Of a stretch of DNA of 64,000 bases, positions 53,959 through 62,872 are shown piece by piece. The stretch is taken from positions 7,502,001-7,566,000 of the forward strand of contig NZ_CP104174.1 of the NCBI RefSeq assembly GCF_025200925.1, written 5' to 3'. The DNA comes from Bradyrhizobium sp. CB1015 (GTDB taxonomy: Bacteria > Pseudomonadota > Alphaproteobacteria > Rhizobiales > Xanthobacteraceae). Numbering within the stretch: the stretch's first letter is position 1; every line of letters begins with the position of its first letter. A program made the translations under genes and the position numbers. The notes below the pieces were generated by a model. That model was not told the origin of the DNA. It saw nothing but the letters and a program-made list of their open reading frames with translations, and did no database searches.

Positions 53959-53964
53959 TGTCAA
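53959..53964 (-). promoter_or_regulatory. Candidate sigma-70 -35 box for the ligase-carboxylase operon
   Basis: On the minus strand the sequence is a perfect TTGACA. The -10 is weak: ACGTGTAAC-like sequence lies 18-20 bases on. The spacing to the start codon (about 90 bases) is suitable for a promoter. Confidence 0.4.
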
Positions 53965-54030
53965 GAAAAACAGTCTCCGCATCATGGCCGATGCCGCGAC
54001 GCGGAAAAAGATGACCGTACAGCGCTTCAG

Positions 54031-55713
54031 CTACGCCGCCCGCACGCCCGCGACGAAGGTGCTGACCTCGTCCTGCAGCGATTGCAGCTTCTGCGTCAGC
54101 CGGCCGCTCGATTGCAGCACGCGACCGGCGGCCTGTCCGGTCTCGGCGGTCGCATCAGTGACGCCGGAGATGTTGTGCGAGACCTGGTCGGTGCCGGAGG
54201 CCGCCTCCTGCACGCTGTGCGCGATCGCCTTCGTCGCGGCGCCCTGCTCCTCGACCGCGGCGGCGATCGACGAGGAGATCTCGTTGACCTCCATGATGGT
54301 GGCGCGGATGCTTTCGATGTTGCCGACGACCTGATTGGTTTCGGCCTGGATCGCGGTGATCTGCGCGCCGATCTCGTCGGTCGCCTTCGCGGTCTGGCTC
54401 GCCAGCGACTTCACCTCGCTCGCGACCACCGCAAAACCCTTGCCGGCTTCGCCGGCGCGCGCCGCCTCGATGGTGGCGTTGAGCGCGAGCAGATTGGTCT
54501 GCGAGGCGATCTGGTTGATGAGGTCGATGACCTCGCCGATCTTGTGCGCGGCGGCGGCAAGGCCTTGCACGGTGTCGTTGGTGCGCTGGCCGTCGGCGGC
54601 GGCCTTGTCGGCCACTGTCGCGGCTTGCGCCACGCGCTGGCTGATCTCGGCGATCGAGGTCGACAATTCGCCGGCGGCGGAGGCCACCGTCTGCACATTG
54701 CTCGAGGCCTGCTGGCAGGCGGTGGCGACGAAGCTGGCCCGGTCGCTTGCCTTGTTCGCGGTTTCCGACATGCCCTGCGCGGCCTGCTGCATCGCGCGGG
54801 CCTCCTCGAAGACGTCGCGGACGACGGCCTGGACGCTCGCCTCGAACTTGCCGGCGAGGTCGGCCATCGCCTTGCGCTTCTCGTCGTCGGCCTTCTGCTT
54901 CAGCTCCTGCTGCTCGGCATGCATCCGGCTCACCGCCGATGCATTGTCCTTGAACACGGCGAGCGCCTTGGCGAGGCCGCCGACCTCGTCGCGGCGGTCG
55001 GCGTAGGGCACGTCGAAGGCGCTGTCGCCGGCGGCAAGGCGCTCGGTCAGCGCGGTGATGCGGGCCAGCGGCCTGGTGACGCTGCGGCCGATCAGGAACG
55101 AGGCGCCGAGCACCACGACCAACACCGCGAGACAAATGTAGGCGAAGGTCATCGCGTTCTGGCGGAAGGCGGCGTCGACATCGTCGAGATAGATGCCGGT
55201 GCCGATGATCCAGCCCCAGGGCGCAAAGCCCTTCACATAGGAGATTTTCCCGACCGGCTGGTCGAAGCCGGGCTTCGGCCAGAGATAGCCGTAGAAGCCC
55301 GCACCGTGCTTGGTGACGACGTCGACGAAGCCCATGAACAGCGCATTGCCGGCGGGATCCTTCATGGCGGAGAGATCCTTGCCGTCGAGCTCGGGCTTGA
55401 TCGGATGCATGACCATCTTGGGGGTCATGTCGTTGATCCAGAAATACTCGACCTTGTCGTAGCGCAGGCTCTTGATCTCGGCCATCGCGCCGGCCTGGGC
55501 CTGCTCGCGCGAGAGTTTTCCTTCGCTCTCGAGCTTCTGGTAATGCGCCAGGATGCCGTAACCGACATCGACCATCTGCTGCGTCTTGGCCTGACGGTCG
55601 GTGACCATCTGTGCGCGCAGGGTCGAGAGGGCGACCGGCGCCAGGGCGATCATGCCGAGGAGGCTGATGCCGACAATCAGGACCAGCTTGAAACTGATGC
55701 GGGAGAAAATCAT
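54031..55713 (-). CDS. Methyl-accepting chemotaxis protein with single Cache sensor
   Basis: The 560-residue chemoreceptor has two membrane helices (about 10-32 and 188-210), a periplasmic single-Cache (sCache_2) domain between them (about 38-185; [32 protein letters not shown]), HAMP (about 210-265) and a signalling hairpin with the conserved tip [26 protein letters not shown]. sCache_2 domains usually sense small organic acids. No pentapeptide CheR tether is seen at the C-terminus (FVAGVRAA). Gene alone; no che genes in the window. Confidence 0.95.
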   Translation of the reverse strand: MIFSRISFKLVLIVGISLLGMIALAPVALSTLRAQMVTDRQAKTQQMVDVGYGILAHYQKLESEGKLSREQAQAGAMAEIKSLRYDKVEYFWINDMTPKMVMHPIKPELDGKDLSAMKDPAGNALFMGFVDVVTKHGAGFYGYLWPKPGFDQPVGKISYVKGFAPWGWIIGTGIYLDDVDAAFRQNAMTFAYICLAVLVVVLGASFLIGRSVTRPLARITALTERLAAGDSAFDVPYADRRDEVGGLAKALAVFKDNASAVSRMHAEQQELKQKADDEKRKAMADLAGKFEASVQAVVRDVFEEARAMQQAAQGMSETANKASDRASFVATACQQASSNVQTVASAAGELSTSIAEISQRVAQAATVADKAAADGQRTNDTVQGLAAAAHKIGEVIDLINQIASQTNLLALNATIEAARAGEAGKGFAVVASEVKSLASQTAKATDEIGAQITAIQAETNQVVGNIESIRATIMEVNEISSSIAAAVEEQGAATKAIAHSVQEAASGTDQVSHNISGVTDATAETGQAAGRVLQSSGRLTQKLQSLQDEVSTFVAGVRAA

Positions 55714-56006
55714 CGGTGCTCACAGGAATTGGAAGGGCTGATATGCCAGATTATCCCGTGTCCCTTAGCAAAGCTTTAAGCATTCGGGTTCCCGAGGCTC
55801 CCGAAATTGCGCGGAGAGAGCGATGCGGCATGCTGGTGTGGCCACGAGACAAGCGAGACCGACGTCCCAAGATACGAATTCTTCCAATGTAGAACACCTC
55901 GACATTGCCTCTTCGCGCGTTGACTTGGAGAGCTCTCTGGCGGAACGATCGGCGCAGATCATCCGCGCCAGCGCTGGCGTGAGCGCAGCCGGAGGCCAGA
56001 GGCACA

Positions 56007-56507
56007 ATGCATCGATCGACATACACCAGGCCCCTCGATCTTCCTGCGCTGGGCGCAGCGGAGCGGCTCTTTATCTGGGGATTTCGGGCGAAGGCACGCA
56101 GCGGAAGCGCCGTCCCGACGGCGGACGATATCAAGCAGGTGTACGACCATTTTCGCGTCGGCGATGCCGTGCTGTCGCTGGAAGCCGTCATCGAGATCTT
56201 TGCCTGCACCGCGCATACCGCGATAGAGGTGCACTGCCCCACCTGTCCGCGCATGTCCGACAGCGAGCACGGCATCTTGCGCGCGATTGCCGCAGCCCAG
56301 CAGGACCGCGTCGATGTCGCGCGCGAGCAGTTCGAGCGCTGGCTGCCGCCGGTCGGCGCCGATTGGGCGCTCGCGCCGGTCCAGGGGCTCGCAACGATCT
56401 TCCGCATGGCCGGCCTCATCCTGCCCGACCGGCACGTGCAGTCTTTCCAGCATGACCGGATGATGGCGATGAAGAGCTGGTTCGTCGGCAGCACGACGTT
56501 GCATTGA
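56007..56507 (+). CDS. Hypothetical protein with HCPTCP motif
   Basis: The 166-residue protein is mostly helical, with no signal peptide. It has an aromatic N-terminal helix (LGAAERLFIWGFRAK) and a central His-Cys-Pro-Thr-Cys-Pro motif (about residue 76-81), possibly for metal binding, then ILRAIAAAQQDRVDVAREQFERWLPP. GGAGG lies 11 bases before the ATG. It is followed with overlap by another unknown gene. I do not recognise the family. Confidence 0.7.
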   Translation: MHRSTYTRPLDLPALGAAERLFIWGFRAKARSGSAVPTADDIKQVYDHFRVGDAVLSLEAVIEIFACTAHTAIEVHCPTCPRMSDSEHGILRAIAAAQQDRVDVAREQFERWLPPVGADWALAPVQGLATIFRMAGLILPDRHVQSFQHDRMMAMKSWFVGSTTLH

Positions 56508-56521
56508 CGAGATCGTTCACG

Positions 56522-56992
56522 ATGCGGGCCATTTGCGATTCTGCGCCGACGTCGGACGCGGGCGAGCCGCTGCTCTGTCCACTTCAAGCCGCGCTTGCGA
56601 CCCGGCCGGACATCGACAGCTACGATGATTTTTCCCGCCTCGCGCTGGCGCTGCTCCGCTTCATCGGAGCGGCCTATGCAACCGGCGCATCGGATTGCTG
56701 GGAAGCGGCCTATCGCGTTGCCGAGGAAGCCCCCGGCATCGCCGACAGCCCGTTGCTGGTCGCGCGCGCGGCAGCGCTCGTCAGGATCCTGCGCAGGGAG
56801 CGGCCCTGCAAGCTATGCTTCATGCCGCCGTCCTGCAGGCGGCTTTCCAAGGACGAGGCGGAATTGATGCGCCTGCTGGCGGTCGCACGCCGCAAGCAGC
56901 CGGGCGAGCTCGGGTCGGTGGTCTGCCAATTCGTCGGCTCCGGCAAGGAAGATGCGGCGACACGGGCCGTCAACGCGCTTGCGCTTTGCTGA
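56522..56992 (+). CDS. Hypothetical helical protein with Cys pairs
   Basis: From ATG 56522 the protein is 156 residues, helical, with CKLCFMPPSCRR near residue 105 (C-x2-C-x6-C), a possible metal site matching the Cys motif of its upstream partner. An in-frame TTG at 56504 would overlap the previous stop (TTGA) and add six residues. The two genes are probably coupled. Family not recognised. Confidence 0.65.
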   Translation: MRAICDSAPTSDAGEPLLCPLQAALATRPDIDSYDDFSRLALALLRFIGAAYATGASDCWEAAYRVAEEAPGIADSPLLVARAAALVRILRRERPCKLCFMPPSCRRLSKDEAELMRLLAVARRKQPGELGSVVCQFVGSGKEDAATRAVNALALC

Positions 56993-57072
56993 GGGCTTGA
57001 CAGCCAATGTTCGCATATCCCTCTTGAGAATTGATCGCCGGAAGGCTCTGATGGGGTACGGAGGAGAAATCC

Positions 57073-57471
57073 GTGCTGCACCCCCGGGACCTGAACGGCA
57101 TGACGATGTCGATCGAGCAATTGTGGAGCCTGCCGGAGACCGCGCTGGTCGGCGCCTATGCCGAAGCGCGGCGCCGCTATGTCGAGAAGAAGTTCGAGCG
57201 CGACACCCAGCGGGCCCGACTGGAATGGATGCGTGCGAAGCTCTTCGTCAACACGTCCGGCGGCGTGACCGAGCGCAGGATGGCGGTCGACGTCTCGGAG
57301 GAGCTGGCGCGCAAGGGCCAGGAGGTGCGCGAGATGACACGCGACCTCGACATGCTGAAGATCGACGTCGACGTGATCGATACGATGATCCGGCTTCGCG
57401 GCGCGCATGGCGCTCTCCCGATCCATGCGGACGAGCCGGCCGAGAGCCCGGCCGAGCCGGAGGTTGAATGA
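57073..57471 (+). CDS. Hypothetical coiled-coil protein
   Basis: The 132-residue acidic protein is largely coiled coil (AYAEARRRYVEKKFERDTQRARLEWMRAK; VSEELARKGQEVREMTRDLDMLKIDVDVID) with a disordered tail rich in Glu and Pro. The GTG at 57073 is favoured because GGAGGAG lies 7 bases ahead; ATGs at codons 10 and 12 are alternatives. It ends one base before the GFA gene. Family not recognised. Confidence 0.68.
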   Translation: MLHPRDLNGMTMSIEQLWSLPETALVGAYAEARRRYVEKKFERDTQRARLEWMRAKLFVNTSGGVTERRMAVDVSEELARKGQEVREMTRDLDMLKIDVDVIDTMIRLRGAHGALPIHADEPAESPAEPEVE

Positions 57472-57472
57472 G

Positions 57473-57868
57473 ATGGTGGCATTCCGCGGCAGCTGCCTCT
57501 GCGGCGAGGTCGCCTTCGAGGTCGATGCTCCGTTCGACCGTTTCCTCAACTGCCATTGCTCGCGCTGCCGCAAGGCGACGGGGACCGCACATTCCTGCGA
57601 GGTGATCGTGAAGGCAGAGGCTGTTCGCTGGCTGCGCGGTGAAGCATCCGTCGGGCGCTTCGACCTGCCCAACGCGCGGAGCTTTGCCACCGCGTTCTGC
57701 AGGACCTGCGGCAGTCCGATGCCGCATCTCACCCGCAGCGGACGCGAAGCGATCATCCATGCCGGCGCATTCGACGAGCCGTTGCGGACAACACCCGATC
57801 GGCACGTGCAGTGGGCATCACGCGCGGACTGGTATGTGCACGGCGACGGATTGCCGGTCGAGGACTGA
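57473..57868 (+). CDS. GFA/CENP-V family zinc protein
   Basis: The 131-residue protein has the zinc-binding pattern of glutathione-dependent formaldehyde-activating-like proteins: CLCGEV (Cys9/Cys11 region), NCHCSRCRKATG and FCRTCGSPM. True Gfa activity is doubted even for characterised members, so only a zinc fold with a possible role in thiol or aldehyde chemistry is claimed. The ATG is one base after the previous stop, indicating coupling. Confidence 0.9.
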   Translation: MVAFRGSCLCGEVAFEVDAPFDRFLNCHCSRCRKATGTAHSCEVIVKAEAVRWLRGEASVGRFDLPNARSFATAFCRTCGSPMPHLTRSGREAIIHAGAFDEPLRTTPDRHVQWASRADWYVHGDGLPVED

Positions 57869-57871
57869 GAT

Positions 57872-58741
57872 TCAGCTTCCCGCATGCGCACCGTGGCGAC
57901 GATGATAGGCGCTCGGCGTGGGCCAGGTCCAGCCCTCCAGGGCCGTTCGATCCGGCTCGAAGATTTCGATCTTGAGCGGATGGCATGCCGCCGCATCGCT
58001 GGAATGGGTTGCGCTGCAGTCTCCACCGGGACAGGCCGACAACGCGCCGAGCAGGTCGATCTCCGCGAAGAGCTCGATGAAGTCGCCGGGGCGGACCGGG
58101 CTTGCCTTCATGAAATATTGATGGGTGTCCTTGCTGAAGCCGGTGCACATGAAGACGTTGAGCACGTCGTGGACATGATGCTCCACCGCATGCGGCTCCA
58201 TCTTCAGTTCGGTCGCCAGCGCACGCGACAGGTTGGAGTGGCAGCAAAAATCGTAAACCGTGCCGTTCAGCAGCAGATTTGTATAGGGATCGCATCGCGT
58301 GCCGATCACATCGTGAATGCCGGCGCCGTCCGCGTCGAAGCCGTACCAGCCGAGCGTATCGTGACTGATGGTCGCCATCGGCCGAAGATAGGGCATGTTG
58401 CTCCAGAGCCGGTCGCCGATGCCGACATGCGTGCCATGGAGCGCCCGCGTTTTGCCGCTGAAGAAACGCTCGGAGAGATCGTCCGCGTTCCAGAGATTGA
58501 GGTCGCCGACCTGAGGGCCTTCGATGCTGACGATGCGGAAGAACTGGCCTCGCGCCACGCGAAAGGCACGGGCATCGCGCGGCGGCACGATGAGCTCGTG
58601 CGTCTTGACCGCCGCACGGCGGGCGGCTTCGAGCGTGGCCATATCCGGCCCGGGCATCGTCCCGGCCGGATAGACGATGGCCGGCTTGGCGGCGCGGCGC
58701 GAAGCGGCATCAGCGGGGGCGGGTGGGATATTTGGAGGCAT
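57872..58741 (-). CDS. DUF1989 (urea carboxylase-associated family) protein
   Basis: The 289-residue protein has the DUF1989 core: REFFRIV-type strand (ARGQFFRIVSIEGPQVGDLNLW), HGTHVGIGDRLWSNMPYL and the Cys/His segment SACPGGDCSATHSSD. Family members sit in operons for urea/guanidine-type nitrogen use; no enzymatic reaction is firmly known to me. It is the last of a three-gene leftward run after a D-acylase and a CobW GTPase (75-base gap), suggesting a shared nitrogen-compound pathway. Confidence 0.85.
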   Translation of the reverse strand: MPPNIPPAPADAASRRAAKPAIVYPAGTMPGPDMATLEAARRAAVKTHELIVPPRDARAFRVARGQFFRIVSIEGPQVGDLNLWNADDLSERFFSGKTRALHGTHVGIGDRLWSNMPYLRPMATISHDTLGWYGFDADGAGIHDVIGTRCDPYTNLLLNGTVYDFCCHSNLSRALATELKMEPHAVEHHVHDVLNVFMCTGFSKDTHQYFMKASPVRPGDFIELFAEIDLLGALSACPGGDCSATHSSDAAACHPLKIEIFEPDRTALEGWTWPTPSAYHRRHGAHAGS

Positions 58742-58816
58742 TGTTCAGTCTCGGATCGATTCAGCAAGAGAAGGGCGGTGACTGACGGCGGAAGCGGTTG
58801 ACCCTACCGCCTTGCC

Positions 58817-59746
58817 TCAGCCGCCCGCAACACACCCCTCCATGATCCCGTCAAGCTCGGCCTTCGAGAGCACGCCGAGCTCGGCGATGAAGACGATCCG
58901 TGTCCGCGGCACGCCTTGCGGCGGCGCCTCGCCTGGCGCGAGCGTGGCGCGGCCGCCGGCGAACTGGAACACCATCTGGCGTCCGGGCTGCTCGACGGTC
59001 TCGAACAGGCCCTTGGCGCGTGCCAGCTTCGGCGCAAGGCGGCCGATGGCCTGCTGCAGACGCGGCAGCGAGACCGGGTGATCGGAGGTCCAGCTCAGCG
59101 TCTCGAAGCGTTCCTCCGCCGGCCGTTTCGGTCCCGGATCGCGCGGCGCAGGCGCGCGGTCGGCGGTCGTGGGAAACAGCAGCGCGGACGGAATCTCGCC
59201 ATGGCGTGCGTCGACCACCACCGCGGGCACGCGCTGCGCGCGGATGGCTTCGCGCATCCGCGTCCCCGCGTCCGCGCCCGCAAGATCGAGCTTGCTCAGC
59301 GCCACGATATCTGCGACGCGCAATTGCGACCGCAGCAGCGCGTCGTCCATGGCCGATGGCGGCGTCCCCGCATCCAAAACGCAGAGCACCGTCTCCAGCG
59401 GCGCCTCGCGCAGGATCACCGGGTCCATCAGATTGCGCACGATGTCGGCGGGATCGGCGACGCCGCTGGTCTCGATGACGATATGGTCGGGCTTCGGATC
59501 ACGCCGCAGCAGCGTCGAAAGCGTACGGAGCAGATCGCCCTCGAGCGAGCAGCAGATGCAGCCATTGGCGAGGCTGACCACGCCGTCGCTCGCACCCACG
59601 ATCAGCTCCGCATCGATGTTGATGGCGCCGAAATCGTTGACGATGGCGGCGATCCGCCGCCCGTCCGCGTGCGCCAGCAGATGGTTGACGACCGTGGTTT
59701 TGCCGGCCCCGAGGAAACCCGTCACCAGGAGAACCGGGACCGGCAT
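58817..59746 (-). CDS. CobW/COG0523 family metal chaperone GTPase
   Basis: The 309-residue GTPase has a P-loop (TGFLGAGKTTVVNHLL), the metal-binding CICCSLEGDLL (CxCC) motif, the ETSGVADP switch and the base-recognition motif SKLDL. A C-terminal CobW domain follows (about 200-305). Such proteins deliver zinc or other metals to target enzymes. It starts 3 bases after the D-acylase gene stops, so the metal-dependent amidohydrolase encoded there is the prime client candidate. Confidence 0.93.
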   Translation of the reverse strand: MPVPVLLVTGFLGAGKTTVVNHLLAHADGRRIAAIVNDFGAINIDAELIVGASDGVVSLANGCICCSLEGDLLRTLSTLLRRDPKPDHIVIETSGVADPADIVRNLMDPVILREAPLETVLCVLDAGTPPSAMDDALLRSQLRVADIVALSKLDLAGADAGTRMREAIRAQRVPAVVVDARHGEIPSALLFPTTADRAPAPRDPGPKRPAEERFETLSWTSDHPVSLPRLQQAIGRLAPKLARAKGLFETVEQPGRQMVFQFAGGRATLAPGEAPPQGVPRTRIVFIAELGVLSKAELDGIMEGCVAGG

Positions 59747-59749
59747 GGC

Positions 59750-61240
59750 TCAGCTCTCCACGACGGGGCGCCGCACGGGTTTTCCCGGCCGCGCCGTCAC
59801 ATCGAGAATGCCGTCGCTGATCAGCACCTGGCCGCTGACGACCAGATGCCGAACGCCCTCAGAGGGACGGTTCATCGCCGTGAAGGTCGCGCGATCGCTG
59901 AGCTTCTCGTAGTCGAACACGACGATATCGGCATCCGCGTCCTTCGCGAGCCGGCCCTTGGCCCGCATCGCCGGCGTGCTCTGGGACAGGATCTCCGCCG
60001 GGATCAGCGCGCATTTGCGCACGCCTTCCAGCAGCGACACGGCCTTGCGCTCGCGCACCCATTCGCGGATGAATTTCGTGAAGCAGCCGGCCGAGCGCGG
60101 ATGCGAGGTGGCGTCATCCGGCAGCGGCCAGGCATCGCCGGTATAGGTTGAGCCGTCAGAGAGCGTCCACGGCATCGCGTCGGAGGCGATCGCGCCGCCG
60201 GGATACAGCACCGACATGTCGAGCAGGTCACGGTGGTGCGCGTTGTTCTCGGTGTCGAGGATGTGCCAGAGCACCAGCGAGGACGGCTCTTCGGCCTGAG
60301 CCTTGAGCAGTTCCTCGCGGTCGTGGAAGCGGTAGCCATCGGTGACGCGCTGCACGGAATCGTAACCGGTGCCGTTACGCTCGACGAATTGCGGATCGCT
60401 GAAGAAGGCGGCGGCCAGCACGGTCGAGCCGGTGCCGTAAGGGTAGGCCTCGACCGTAATCGGCAGTCCTTGCGCCTGCGCCTTCTCGACCAGCACGCGG
60501 CATCGCGCGATGTCGGTCTTGCTCGACGAGTTGAAATGGCAGATGTGCATGTGCGCGCCGGTGGCGCCGGCATAGCCGATCAGGCGGATATAGGCTTCAA
60601 CCGCGCTCTCGGGATCGATGCGTGACATGAAGGCGACATGGGTGAAGGTGGGCACGTCCTTGGCGGCCGCGAGCTGACATACCGCGGTCAGCTCCTGCAC
60701 GCCGGCGCCCGGCGCATAAGCGTTCAAAATGCCGATGCCGATGCCGCCTTCGTTGAGGCCGCGCCCGAGACGTTCGAGAATGCCCGCGACTTCCGCATCG
60801 GTTGCGACGTTGTCCATCCAGCGGCGATCGCGCATGGCGTTGCCGAACGCCTCCAGCGAGCTCTCCGCGTTGGAGCCCGTCATCGCGCCGATGCGGGCAA
60901 AGGCCCAGTTGGTGGCGGCGCCGTAGTTCAGCACGCGGCCCTTCCGCGCCTGGCGCTCATACCAGGACCCGACCGGCAGCACGCCGGCCTCGAGATCGAG
61001 CGTCGTCGTCACCCCGTCGAACGCCTGCATGCGGTCGGCCGGAAGCGACTGGCCATGGGCGTGCAGATCGATGAAGCCGGGGGCCACCACGAGGCCTGTG
61101 GCATCGATCACCCGCTCGGCGCCGCCGAGGCCGGTGCCGACGGCGGCGATCTTGCCATCCACCACCGCCACATCACCGACGGCATCCATCCCGCTCGCGG
61201 GATCCACCACCCGGCCGCCAGAAATCACCAAACCACTCAT
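59750..61240 (-). CDS. N-acyl-D-amino-acid deacylase-like amidohydrolase
   Basis: The 496-residue metal-dependent hydrolase has the amidohydrolase start (VISGGRVVDPASGMDAVGDVAV), metal ligands in PGFIDLHAHGQ, a Cys/Glu region (TTLDLEAGVLPVG) where D-aminoacylases hold a zinc ligand, HMHICHFN, and Asp in ASDAMPWT. It likely releases D-amino acids from N-acyl or N-carbamoyl forms. ATG at 61240 starts the conserved MSGLVISGG. First gene of a run with CobW and DUF1989. Confidence 0.87.
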   Translation of the reverse strand: MSGLVISGGRVVDPASGMDAVGDVAVVDGKIAAVGTGLGGAERVIDATGLVVAPGFIDLHAHGQSLPADRMQAFDGVTTTLDLEAGVLPVGSWYERQARKGRVLNYGAATNWAFARIGAMTGSNAESSLEAFGNAMRDRRWMDNVATDAEVAGILERLGRGLNEGGIGIGILNAYAPGAGVQELTAVCQLAAAKDVPTFTHVAFMSRIDPESAVEAYIRLIGYAGATGAHMHICHFNSSSKTDIARCRVLVEKAQAQGLPITVEAYPYGTGSTVLAAAFFSDPQFVERNGTGYDSVQRVTDGYRFHDREELLKAQAEEPSSLVLWHILDTENNAHHRDLLDMSVLYPGGAIASDAMPWTLSDGSTYTGDAWPLPDDATSHPRSAGCFTKFIREWVRERKAVSLLEGVRKCALIPAEILSQSTPAMRAKGRLAKDADADIVVFDYEKLSDRATFTAMNRPSEGVRHLVVSGQVLISDGILDVTARPGKPVRRPVVES

Positions 61241-61642
61241 CTCGTCACTCCGAAAAGCTGAAAGCCAAAAGACCCCGAAGTCCCGGCAGCTTCGGAGGAT
61301 GAGACCGGCCACGTCGCGGGACCGTCCCGGCGCGCATGATGCAGATTCTGGAGGGAACGACCACCGCTGCAGATGCCGACGCTGCATGCGTATTGCCGCG
61401 CAGCTACCATGAAAGGGTGCAGGCAGGATGCAGTCTCGGGTTGCAACTTCGCCAAGGCCAAGCTATGGGATGCGCGCAATTCCAATTTCTGGAGGCGACA
61501 ATGTCTACGGCTGTCCGCTTCCCGGGTTCGCCGCGCGATACCTAGCGCGTCCCCCGGGATCGATTCCCCGGGTGAGATCACAAAACCCCATATCAGATCG
61601 AATTTGCTGCGGCCTGTCGGCGCGCGATTGCGAACTTGTGTC
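61241..61642. other. Gene-free region between the deacylase and PcfJ genes
   Basis: Both flanking genes are read outwards, so two promoters must lie here. A frame upstream of the PcfJ gene is open but has no family resemblance or ribosome site. CCCGGGATCGATTCCCCGGG at about 61554-61573 is a near-perfect palindrome that recalls a tRNA T-arm but has no tRNA around it. Otherwise I see nothing. Confidence 0.5.
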
Positions 61643-62773
61643 ATGACACTCAACATTCTGCCGGCGCCTTGTCAGGTGGCCGGACGTTCCGAGCTGCTCG
61701 AACGGCGGCTTCGGCGATATCATCCGCGCTTCCAGGACGCCGTACGTGCCCTGGCCGCGCGGCACCCGCGCCTGGCCGACCTCGCCGCGAGCTTTCCCGC
61801 GCTCCTCTTCGCGCTGGCTGTTCCGCGGACACGGCTCGATCCGACGCGCGCGATTGCATGCGTCGTCGACGGCGCTCCCCTCGCGCAAGCCGCCGCGCCT
61901 GCCGATCTGCCCCTGTGGCTGCGCAAGCTGCCGCCGGAGGCATTCGTGCGCCCGGTCCCGCGCCTGCCTGACGGCGAGCTGTTTCGCCGACAGATCGCGA
62001 ACCACCTTCCGCGCTCGCTCAAGCTCGCGCCGTGCTGGCTTCAGCTGGTCGCCGAGGCCGCCGAGCTCGCGCATGAGCCGATGGCTGCGTGGATCGCGCG
62101 TGAATTCGTCCGCGAACCGCGGCGTGTTCAGACTGCGCGGTTGCGGCTCATCTGTCTCTGGGCGTGGTTTTCCTCTCAGCCGGCGACATTGGGGCACGAT
62201 CTGATCGAGAGGCCGTGGACGCCGGACCTGCGGATCGATGCCGCACGTTCGGCCGCAGAGGATTGGCGAACGGTCGTTGCCTTGCAAGCCAATCTCGGCC
62301 GCCCGCCAATCGCCGACATGTGGCTGCGGCCCGGCCGGATGGCAGGCTATGAATTCGTGCCGCTGGATTGCATGGCCGCCGTCACCGCAGAGGCGAAGGC
62401 GATGAAGAACTGCCTCAACTCATATGGCGCCGATCTCGCCCACAATCGATCGCGGCTCTGGAGCATTCGGAAGGACGGAGAAAGGGTCGCCACGTTGCGG
62501 ATCGCGCGCCGCTACCGTGATCCGCTGCCGAACATCGTCGAGCTCGAAGGTCCCGGTAATGCGACGGCATCGCAGGAGCTGTGGTGGGCGGCTCGTCAAT
62601 GGCTGCACAAGCACGACTTGTCGCAGATCGACATGAGGCTACGTACTTGGGAAAGCGCGCCGCTGGATCGCGAAAGCTGGATGTCGCTGTGGCGGCCGTA
62701 CTGGCTCGCCAAGCACCGTATTCCAGACTGGTTGCCAATGGCGCCGTCCCGCAAGGTGCTCGAAACGCTGTGA
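61643..62773 (+). CDS. PcfJ-domain protein
   Basis: The 376-residue protein carries the PcfJ signature in the second half: PLDCMAAVTAEAKAMKNCLNSYGADL, SRLWSIRKDGERVATLRI and IVELEGPGNATAS. PcfJ was named from an enterococcal conjugative plasmid, but chromosomal copies are frequent in proteobacteria and their function is unknown. The N-terminal 200 residues are helical and Arg-rich. ATG at 61643; no conjugation genes are nearby. Confidence 0.78.
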   Translation: MTLNILPAPCQVAGRSELLERRLRRYHPRFQDAVRALAARHPRLADLAASFPALLFALAVPRTRLDPTRAIACVVDGAPLAQAAAPADLPLWLRKLPPEAFVRPVPRLPDGELFRRQIANHLPRSLKLAPCWLQLVAEAAELAHEPMAAWIAREFVREPRRVQTARLRLICLWAWFSSQPATLGHDLIERPWTPDLRIDAARSAAEDWRTVVALQANLGRPPIADMWLRPGRMAGYEFVPLDCMAAVTAEAKAMKNCLNSYGADLAHNRSRLWSIRKDGERVATLRIARRYRDPLPNIVELEGPGNATASQELWWAARQWLHKHDLSQIDMRLRTWESAPLDRESWMSLWRPYWLAKHRIPDWLPMAPSRKVLETL

Positions 62774-62872
62774 GTTGAGATGGAAGGGGCTCCGCCGTCT
62801 TCTCGCCTCCATTGTCCTTCAGGGAGCGGGGCGGGGCGGTGTTACGGTGGGCAAGGTTCCCTGAGGTTCCGT

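Noticed and set aside
61554..61573. T-arm-like palindrome suggesting a tRNA
   Set aside because: No acceptor, D or anticodon stem can be built around it.
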